Shown: one piece after another, positions 49,150-58,900 of the stretch
Layout of the letters: each line of letters begins with the position of its first letter
Numbering within the stretch: the first letter of the stretch is position 1
Origin: Xenorhabdus vietnamensis
Lineage (GTDB): Bacteria > Pseudomonadota > Gammaproteobacteria > Enterobacterales > Enterobacteriaceae
Reading direction: 5' to 3'
NCBI RefSeq assembly: GCF_002127535.1
Contig: NZ_MUBJ01000004.1
Coordinates: forward strand, 182,924-246,923
Length of the DNA: 64,000 nt
Notes under the pieces: generated by a model
What the model saw: the letters and a program-made list of their open reading frames with translations, nothing else
Told to the model about the DNA's origin: nothing
The model's database searches: none
Translations under genes and position numbers: made by a program

Positions 49150-49908
49150 ATGATTCGATTTGAGGATAAGGTTGTCATTATTACTGGCGCAGGTAGCGGC
49201 ATTGGCGAGGCTACAGCAAAGCGTTTTTCACAAGAGGGAGCCATTGTTGTCTTGGCAGGACGGGATACTGATAAGCTTAACCGTGTATTCAGTGAACTGT
49301 CATCGAATAAAGCGTTGGTGATTCAAACAGATGTGGCGAACCGTGAATCGGCCAAACATATGGTTGATGAAACAATCAGACATTTTGGTCGGATAGATAT
49401 TTTGGTCAATAACGCTGGTGTTTATGCGGTTGGTGATTTATTGAGTATTTCACCGGAAGAAGGTAATGATGTTCTGGCTACCAATATTAATGGAGTACTC
49501 AATTGTAGTTATTTCGTTTTGCCGCATTTAGTTGAAAGTAAAGGATGTATTGTCAACAATGCCTCTGTATCAGGGTTAGGGGCTGATTGGGGAGGAGTTC
49601 ATTATTGTGCATCAAAAGGCGCGGTAGTTAATTTGACCCGTGCCATGGCGCTGGATCATGGGGCACAAGGTGTTCGTGTCAATGCGGTGTGCCCAAGTTT
49701 AGTGATGACTCCCATGACTGCACGTTTTGATGATGAAACCCTACAACATTTCAATAACCGCATTCCGTTAAAAAGAGCGGGTCAACCTTCAGATGTCGCA
49801 GCAGCCATTGCGTTTTTGGCTAGTGACGATGCCAGTTTCATTAATGGTGTAAACCTGCCGATAGATGGTGGTGTCACCGCATCCAATGGTCAGCCTAATT
49901 TTAATTAA
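49150..49908 (+). CDS. Short-chain dehydrogenase/reductase
   Basis: This 252-aa classical SDR has the cofactor motif TGAGSGIG (12-19), NNAG (87-90), Asn114, catalytic Ser139, Tyr152 and Lys156 in HYCASKGA. The Arg residue after the second strand (AGRDTDK) suggests NADPH preference. The substrate is unknown; the sequence is of the 3-oxoacyl-ACP reductase-like/alcohol dehydrogenase class. It converges on the NRPS gene and shares a bidirectional terminator, so a role as a tailoring enzyme is possible but not shown. Confidence 0.92.
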   Translation: MIRFEDKVVIITGAGSGIGEATAKRFSQEGAIVVLAGRDTDKLNRVFSELSSNKALVIQTDVANRESAKHMVDETIRHFGRIDILVNNAGVYAVGDLLSISPEEGNDVLATNINGVLNCSYFVLPHLVESKGCIVNNASVSGLGADWGGVHYCASKGAVVNLTRAMALDHGAQGVRVNAVCPSLVMTPMTARFDDETLQHFNNRIPLKRAGQPSDVAAAIAFLASDDASFINGVNLPIDGGVTASNGQPNFN

Positions 49909-49923
49909 TAAACTTTAGCGAAA

Positions 49924-49952
49924 AAGCGGCTCCAAAAATGGCGGAGCCGCTT
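49924..49952. terminator. Bidirectional terminator between the SDR and NRPS genes
   Basis: AAGCGGCTCC (49924-49933) pairs perfectly with GGAGCCGCTT (49943-49952) around a 9-nt loop. A-rich sequence on the left and T-rich sequence on the right make it usable from both strands. Confidence 0.9.
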
Positions 49953-49956
49953 AATT

Positions 49957-52900
49957 TCAGTCCATTGACTGGATTGTGACCTTAGCCAGTTCACAGAGTG
50001 TAGGATGAGTGAACAGTGTCGCCAATGGAATATTCATGTCTTGTTCGCGCATACGTGCCAGTAATTGTATCGCTAGTAGAGAATGTCCTCCCAGTGCGAA
50101 GAAATTGTCATGGCGACCCACCTGTTCCAGTTTCAATAATTTCTGCCAGATTTGAGCCAGTGCTGTTTCTACATTACCAATGGGGGCTTCGTAGCCAGAG
50201 GCTGTATTGTTGCAAGGAATTAATGTCAACATATCTTGCGAGCAGCCAGTTTGCGAGGTCTTGTAATCGGCCAGTAACTGTTGGTGTTCGGTGGCGGACA
50301 TAATGGCTATATCCATGATTGGTTGTTGGGGATGATGTTTCAACGCCTCAACCAGACCTGCCAAAGCCGTGGTCATATAGCCTATCAGACGCGACGGATC
50401 AATTCCCAGCACAGCTTGGGCAGACAACAGGAAGCCTTTACCCAGATTATCTACCGCCAAATAGAGGGGATAGTTAGTCTTCTCTTGTCCGGTGACCAGA
50501 CGTATGCCTTCCCATAAGGTATTGGTCACATTCAGCCGGTTATTATCAGATTGACTATGGCGATAGTTAAGGAGTGCATTGAAGAGCGGTAAAGGCGGTG
50601 TGACTCCGCTACAGCGTTGAGCCAGTGCCAGAGGGGCTTGCTCGTGCTCAAGTAACCGTGCCAGACTGCGGTAGGCTGCTTGTACAGTTGTCTGTACGCT
50701 GTTCTCTGTAAGCTGGAGCCGTACAGGCAGGGTATTGATAAACAAACCCAGAATCCGTTCAATATCAGTACCTCCCTGCATACGCCCCGATAAGACTGTT
50801 CCGAAGACGATATCATCGCGCCCACTTATTTTTGCCAGAACCTGTGCCCATGCGACATGGAACAGTACCCCAGGGCTGACTCCCTGATTGCGTGCCTGTT
50901 TGTGGATATTTCTGGACAGTGTTGCATTAAGTGGTTTGATAACCTCAGTTATTTGTCTGTTTCCACTGTAGACATCCAGTATTCCGAAAGGGACAGTCGG
51001 TGTATCCACGTCGGCGAGCATCTCACGGAAAAAGGCTTCGTGATCTGATATTGGTACACGTAAGGACTGGGCGATAAAGTGACGGTAAGGCAGTGCCGGA
51101 GATAATTGCTTGATACGCTGGTGCAAAAGTTCATTGATTTCAGTGATGATAAGATCCAGCGATATATGGTCATTAAGTATATGGTGACAGCAGAAAGCCA
51201 TATACCATTCACCCTGATGCGGATCATAGGCGATATCGGCGGAAAACAGTGGAGCATGGCTCACATTAAGACGGTGCCGGCACGGATCTGTATGCGCCAA
51301 CAACTGAGATGGAACATCCTTATTACCATTTGGTATAAAGGTGTTGATGCGCAGGGTAGCCTGACGCCAGACAATCTGTACTGGCTGTGTTAATCCCTCC
51401 CAACAGATAGCAGTGCGTAGGATATCGTGGCGGTTAATGAGCTTTTGCAAAGCTGCCAGAAAAGCATTAAGGCGTTCACGAGTGTCGAATGCAAATAAAG
51501 TATGCAACAGATAAGTGTCGCCTTGTGTTTGCACCAGATGATGAAACAGCATTCCTTCCTGCAATGGTGCGAGTGGATAGATATCCTGAATATTGGTGAT
51601 ACCTGCGGGAAGGGTGGCGGCGATAGTGTCAATTTCGTGTTGAGTCAGAGAAACCAGTGGCAGCATATCAGGAGTGATGGCGGTGCAGCCGTCTGGGATA
51701 AGATTGGGTGGTACGGAGTATCTGGTTGTATTTTCTTCGACTGCCTGCATTATTTTTGCCATTTCAGCCAGCGTTGGTGCAGAGAACACAGTACGAATAT
51801 CAAGACTCCAGCCTAAGTTGCGGAGTTGTCCTATCAGACTAACTACCATCAGTGAATGACCACCCAGTTCAAAGAAATGATCATGACGCCCCACTTTTTC
51901 CAGTCCTAACAATGTTTGCCAGATTTTGGCTAGCGCTATTTCCCTGTCGCCGAGAGGCGCTTCATAAACGCGGGTTACAATCGATATCTGATCCGGCATT
52001 GGTAGTGCCTGGCGGTCGAGTTTACCATTCGGTGCCAGTGGGAAAGCATCTAATGTCACAAATGCACTGGGCAGCATATATTCGGCAAGGTATTGCGCGA
52101 GTTGTTGGCGTAATTCTGCTGGCACGAGTTCCATATTGGATTCTGCGATCAGATAAGCAACAAGGCGCTTATCGCCCCTTGTTTTTTCATAAGAAGCATC
52201 CTCGCGGGCAAGTACGATCGCTTCGCGTACACCGTGGCATTGCATCAGTCTGGTTTCAATTTCCCCCAGTTCGATACGGAAGCCGCGTAATTTGACCTGA
52301 AAATCATTGCGTCCAAGGTACTCGATATTGCCATCAGATCGCCAGCGAGCCAAGTCGCCTGTTTTATACATGCGGGCGTTAGGGTGTTCGCAGAATGGGT
52401 CAACGATAAATCTCTCTGCGGCCAGTTCTGGTTGGTTTGAATAACCACGGGCGACTCCCATGCCTCCGATATAGATTTCGCCGCTTACGCCGATAGGAAC
52501 CGGCTGACCGAGTGCATCCAAAATATAGATACGTGTATTGGACAGTGGTCGGCCAATCGGGATGTTATTGGTGATAGATGGAATCTGTTTGCTATCTATC
52601 ATCATAGCTGTGGCAGTGACGGTGATCTCAGTGGGGCCATAAGCGTTGAACCAGCGGCAGGAGTGCGTTTCCGGGCACGACAGCCAGTCCATTAAATAGC
52701 GGTGTTCCACTTTATCACCCCCAACAATAACAGTGCGCAGATAGGGGCTGAAACCGACGTGTCCGGCCTTCATTTCTTGTACCCAATGATGCCAGAAGGC
52801 GGTCGGTATATTTATGATAGTGACTTGTTGTTCACGCAAAAAATCGACAAAAGTGTTATTCGGTATTTTGATATGGGGTGGACGCAGAATCAGTGTCGCA

Positions 52901-55900
52901 CCTGATGCCAGAGTGGGGAAAATATCTGATACCGAAATATCAAACGCAATGGTTACAAATTGCAGAATACGATCACCCGGTTGGGGTTTGCTGACCTGAA
53001 ACTGGGCATAAATAAGGCTCACTACATTGTGATGTTCCAGCATGACGCCCTTCGGATGTCCGGTTGAGCCGGAGGTGTAGATGATATAGGCCAAATGGTG
53101 TGGCTTGAGCCCGATTTGCTTGCTGTCCGGATTATGCACCGGCTGTTTTTTCATCTGATTTTGGTGTGTTTCATCGTCCAACAACCAGATAGGAATCCCC
53201 TGTATTGGTAAGCGTATTTGTAAGTGTTTCTGAGTCAGCAATATTGCAGGTTTGCAGTCTGATAACTGATAAACCAGCCGTTCGATGGGATATTCTGGAT
53301 CGAGTGGGATGTATCCGGCACCGGCTTTCAAGATTCCGATCAGGCCGATGATCATGTCTAAGCCCCGTTCAACATAAATCGCCACACGATCCTCAGGGCG
53401 TACACCTGAAGCAATCAGGCTATGTGCCAGTTGATTGGCGCGGTGGTTTAGTTCGTGATAACTCAGAGATTGTTCTTCAAAAACCACTGCCGCTGCGTCT
53501 GGCGTACGTTGCACTTGTTCTTCGAATAATTGATGAATCAGCATATCCTGTGGGATATCTATTTGAGCAGGATTGAATTCCACCAACAATTGTTGTTGCT
53601 CCGAAGCTGATAATATCGGCAGGCGGGTAATGGTTTGTGTCTCATCGGTTGTCATGGCAGTCAGCACATTGGTGAGATAACCTACCATGCGTTCAACCGT
53701 CGTCCGGTCGAATAGGCTTGATGCATATTCCAGATAACCACTGAGGCCATCTTGGGTTTCGATCAGTGACAGCGTTAGGTCAAAATACGCACTGTGGTGT
53801 GGTGTTTTTATCAAGGAGACAGATAAACCCGGCAATTCAAGGGGCTGTGTGGAAGTATTGTTTAGGGCCAGCATAACCTGAAAGATCGGGTTGTAGCTCA
53901 GGCTGCGTTCAGGTTGTAGAATTTCCACCAATTGTTCAAAAGGCAGGTCTTGATGTGCATAAACTGCCAACGCCCGTTCACGGACGTGAGCGAGCAGATC
54001 TGCCACAGAGTTGCACTGTCCCAGTTCGACACGTAAAGGTAGGGTATTGACAAAAAAGCCGATCAATCCCTCAAGATTATTCTGTGAACGGTTGGCGACA
54101 GGAATGCCAATGACGATATCGTCCTGTCCGCTCAAACGGACAAGCACGATACCCCACGCTGCAAGCAGAGTCATAAATAACGTTGTATCCTGACGTTGCC
54201 CGAGAACTTTGAGAGCAGACAATAAGTCAGCATTCAGATGAACGGGGACATGCTTGCCGGTGTAACTTTGTTCTGGTGGGCGCGGGTAATCTATGGGGAG
54301 AGGCAGCAATGTTGGGGCATTCTGAAGCTGCTTTTGCCAGAAATTCCGTTGTGAAGTGAGAACCTCACCTTGTAGCCGTTTCTGTTGCCAGACGGCATAG
54401 TCCGCGTACTGGATGGGAAGGGGAGGTAAAGGATCGCCATATTTTCCTAGTGCGGTACGGTAGAGAGCACCTAGTTCGCGGAGCAGGATTCCTATCGACC
54501 AGCCATCAGTGATGATGTGATGTTGGGTAAGGATCAGCACATGTTCTTCTTCAGACAATTGCAGCAATTGGCCTCGAACCATTGACTCATTAGCAAAATC
54601 AAATGGGATTTGTGTTTCGAGTTTCACTAACTCGTTAACACGGATCATGCGAGAAGTTTCATCTAATCTGCGCAAATCCTGATAGGTCAGAGAAAAACCA
54701 GTATCTGCGCTATCGATATGTTGGTAAGGCTGTCCATCAATCAGGACAAAACGAGTACGCAAACTTTCATGTCGGCTGACGAGGTGGTTAAGCGCAGCCA
54801 TAAGTGCTGAATGATCGAGATGCCCGCGGAGATGCTGAACTATCGGGATTTGATAGGCCAGACTGGCTTCTGTATTGAGGCGGGTGAGGAACCACATGCG
54901 TTGTTGAGAAAAAGAGAGTGGCAGTGGTTGGCTGCGATCGGCAGCAGGAATAACGACTTGGGTTGTCACTGGCGTGTCGATGATCAAGGTAGCTAAGTCG
55001 GCCAGCACAGGGTGGGAAAAAAGTTGCTGCAAGTGCAATTCCCGCTCCAGTTTCTGACGTATCCGTGCGGCAAGTTGGATTGCGAGCAGAGAATGACCAC
55101 CGAGTTCAAAGAAATGGTCATGACGACCAACTTGTTCCAATTTAAGCAGTTCTTGCCAAATCTCAGCCAGCCCCGTTTCCACCTCTCCGATGGGGGCTTC
55201 ATAATTATGGGTGACGAGTGCTGACCGGTCTGACATTGGCAGTGCCTGACGGTCGAGCTTGCCATTGGGGGTCAATGGAAAAGCATCAAGTGTCACAAAA
55301 GCACTGGGCAGCATATACTCGGCAAGGTGCTGTGCAAGTTGCTGGCGTAGTTCTGCCGGTATCAGTGTTGTATTCGGTTTGGCAAGCAGATAAGCAACCA
55401 GACGCTTTTCGCCCCCTGTTTTTTCATAAGAAGCATCCTCACGGGCAATCACAACCGCTTCGCGCACATCACGACATTGTGTCAGTCTGGCTTCAATTTC
55501 GCCGAGTTCAATACGGAAACCGCGTATTTTGACCTGAAAATCATTACGACCAAGGTATTCAACATTACCGTCCGGCAACCAGCGGGCCAGATCGCCGCTT
55601 TTGTACAGTCGGGCATCAGGGTCTGTAGAAAAAGGGTCAGAAATGAAGTGTTCTGCGGTTAGCTCCGGAAGATTCAGATAACCGCGGGCGACACCGATTC
55701 CGCCGATGTAAAGTTCACCTGAAACACCTATTGGAACAGGTTTTCTGTGGTTATCGAGAAGGTAAATTTGGGTATTGGCGATGGGTTTCCCTATAGGGAC
55801 TTGTCCAATATAACGATCCGATACACATTGCCAGGCGGTGACATGAATCGCTGCTTCAGTAGGGCCATATAAGTTATACAATTGACAGTGGGCAAAATGG

Positions 55901-58900
55901 GACAGACATTGCTGTTGCAAGGCATATGGAAACGCTTCGCCACTGCATAAGATGTGACGCAGGGAAGGGCAGCGTCCGGCGGGAATAGCATCAAGAAACA
56001 GTTGTAGCATGGAAGGTACAAAGTGGATGATAGTAATCCCGCGCCTTTCTATCTCGGACAATAAATAGTGCGGATCTTTATGGCCATCGGGACTCGCCAG
56101 AATTAATCGGGCACCAAACATCAGGGGCGGGAATAGCTCCCAAACGGAAACATCAAAACTGAACGGTGTTTTCTGCAAAACACGATCCTGCGGGGTTAAT
56201 TGATAGGTCTCCTGTGCCCAGAGTAAACAATTCACGACACCGCGGTGCTCATTCATTACCCCTTTAGGCAAGCCCGTCGAACCAGAGGTATAAATCACAT
56301 AAGCCAGATGGCGTGAGGTTAGGCCAAGTGTCTGGGGATCTGGATTGTTGGTTGGCATGCCCACAGTAAGGGACGCAAGATTGTTGAGATCTACAATGGG
56401 CACGGTGCTGGCCGGCTGCTTGATTAACGTTGTCTGGGTAAGCAAGGCAACAGGAGCGGCATCCTCAAATATATAGGCAAGTCGTTCGGCAGGATAGCTT
56501 GGATCAAGCGGTACATAAGCTCCGCCAGCCTTAAGGATAGCGAGTAATCCCACGATCATGTTCAGGCTGCGTTCAGAACAAATCGCCACCCGATCATCCG
56601 GGCGGACACCTAAGGCAATCAGATAATGCGCTAAGCGATTGGCTCGGTGGTTCAGTTCAGCATAACTCAACGATTGCTCTTCAAAGACGACTGCAATCGC
56701 ATCGGGATTGTGTTGTACCTGCTTTTCAAATACTTGGTGAATAAATGCGTTTTGCGGGAAATCGGTCGCTGTATTTTGCGGTGATTGAGTCGCGTTGAAA
56801 TCCACCAGCAACTGTTTGCGTTCCCTGACGGGCAAAACTGAAATATCCAAAATTGGCTGGTGGGGGGAAGTCTCCAATGCTTCGACCAGCTCTGTCAGGG
56901 CAGTAGTCATATAGCCGATCAGACGAATAGGATCGATGCCCGATACGGTTTGAGCAACCAAACTAAATCCATCTCCCCAATCATCTACAAACACACCGAT
57001 GGGATAATTACTTCTTTCTTCTTGCATCAGCAGGCGTATACCTTCCCATTTAGCAAAGGTGGCATCTGATTGACTATGACGATAGTTGAGTAGTGTGTTG
57101 AAGAGCGGCAAAGGTGGTATCACGCCACTACAATGCTGGGCCAGCGTCAGTGTTGCCTGCTCGTGCTCCAGCAACCCCATCAGGCTGAGGTAGGTCTCTT
57201 GAACGGCTGCCTGCGCGCTATTACCCGTAAGCCTGATCCGCATGGGCAAAGTATTAATAAGCAGCCCCATAACTTGATCGATGCCGGTACTGCCCTGCAT
57301 ACGTCCCAGCAATACCGTACCGAAGACCACATCATCACGCCCGCTGGTTTTTGCCAGCACCATAGCCAAAGCAACATGAAACAATATACTGGGGCTGACA
57401 CCCTGACGTCGGGCTTGTGTACGGACAGCTTTGGACAGAACCGCATCAAGCGGCTGTTTACTCTCCGTTATCTGTCTATCCCCACTGTGAGTATCCAGTA
57501 TTCCGAAAGCAGCCGTTGGTGCATCTACATCAGAGAGCACTTTACGGAAATAGGCTTCGTGAGCTGAAGTCGGCACATACAGGGATTCAGCGACAAAGTT
57601 ACGGTAAGGTAATACCGGGGGTAATTTTTCAGAATGGCGATTGTCAAGGTACCCACTTTCCGTATGGCTACACAATAATGTGCCGATTTCATTAATGATA
57701 CGTTCCAGTGTCACATGGTCACAGACTAAATGATGGATACCCAAAGCCAGTAACCACTCACCCTGATGTGGATCATAGGCAATATCGGCAGAGAATAATG
57801 GTGCCTGACTCACATCAAGACGGTACTTATGGGGATCGGTGTGCGCCAATAATTGAGAAGGGATATCCTGTTCGTTATTTGGTAAAAACGTATTAATGCT
57901 CAAAGATGCCTGCCGCCAGACGACTTGCACCGGTTGTTCCAATCCCTGCCAGTAGATTGAAGTGTGCAGAATATCGTGACGGTTAATGACCAATTGCAAG
58001 GTTGCCAGAAAGGTGTCTAGCCGTTCGCGGGTATCGAAGGCAAGCAGGTTGCGTAACAGATAAGAATCTCCCTGTTTTTGCAACAGATAATGAAACAAAA
58101 TGCCTTCCTGTAATGGCGCGAGCGGATAAATATCCTGAATATTGGCAGCACCACCGGGAATAGTGGCAGCGATGGCATCAATCTCGTGCTGGGACAGGGA
58201 AACTAAAGTCAACATGTCTGGGGTAATGGCGGTACAGTCGTCAGGGATTAGATTGGGTGGCACTGAGAACACAGCCGCATTTTCTTGTTCCATATTGCCC
58301 TGAATTGTACCCTCCTGAGTCAATAGTAGCGCTTTTGCCATTTCGTTCAGTATTGGGTTGGTGAATACAGTCCGGATGTCAAGAATCCATCCCAGGTCAC
58401 GCAGCTGTTCGATTAGGCTTACGGCTATCAGTGAGTGCCCGCCAAGTTCGAAAAAGTGATCGTAGCGGCTGACATATTTCACTCCGAGCAACATTTGCCA
58501 AATTTGGCTCAGGGTGGTTTCTGCTTCTCCTATAGGGGGCTGGTAACCGCGTGTGACGATTGCAGTATGATCTGGTTTGGGGAGAGCTTGACGGTCAAGT
58601 TTGCCGTTGGGGGTCAGTGGAAAGGTGTCGAGTGTCACAAAAGCACTGGGTATCATGTATTCAGCAAGATGTTGCGTGAGCTGTTGCCGCAATGCCATTG
58701 GTTCCAGTACAACACCCGCTTCTGGCAGCAAGTAGGCGACCAGATGTTTTGCAGCCGATCTGTTTTCATAGGAAAGGCTATCGCAAGGCAGCACCACGGC
58801 TTCACGCACGCCTTGGCATTGCCGCAATCTTGCTTCGATCTCTCCCGGTTCAATGCGGAAACCGCGCAGTTTGACCTGAAAATCATTGCGACCGAGATAT

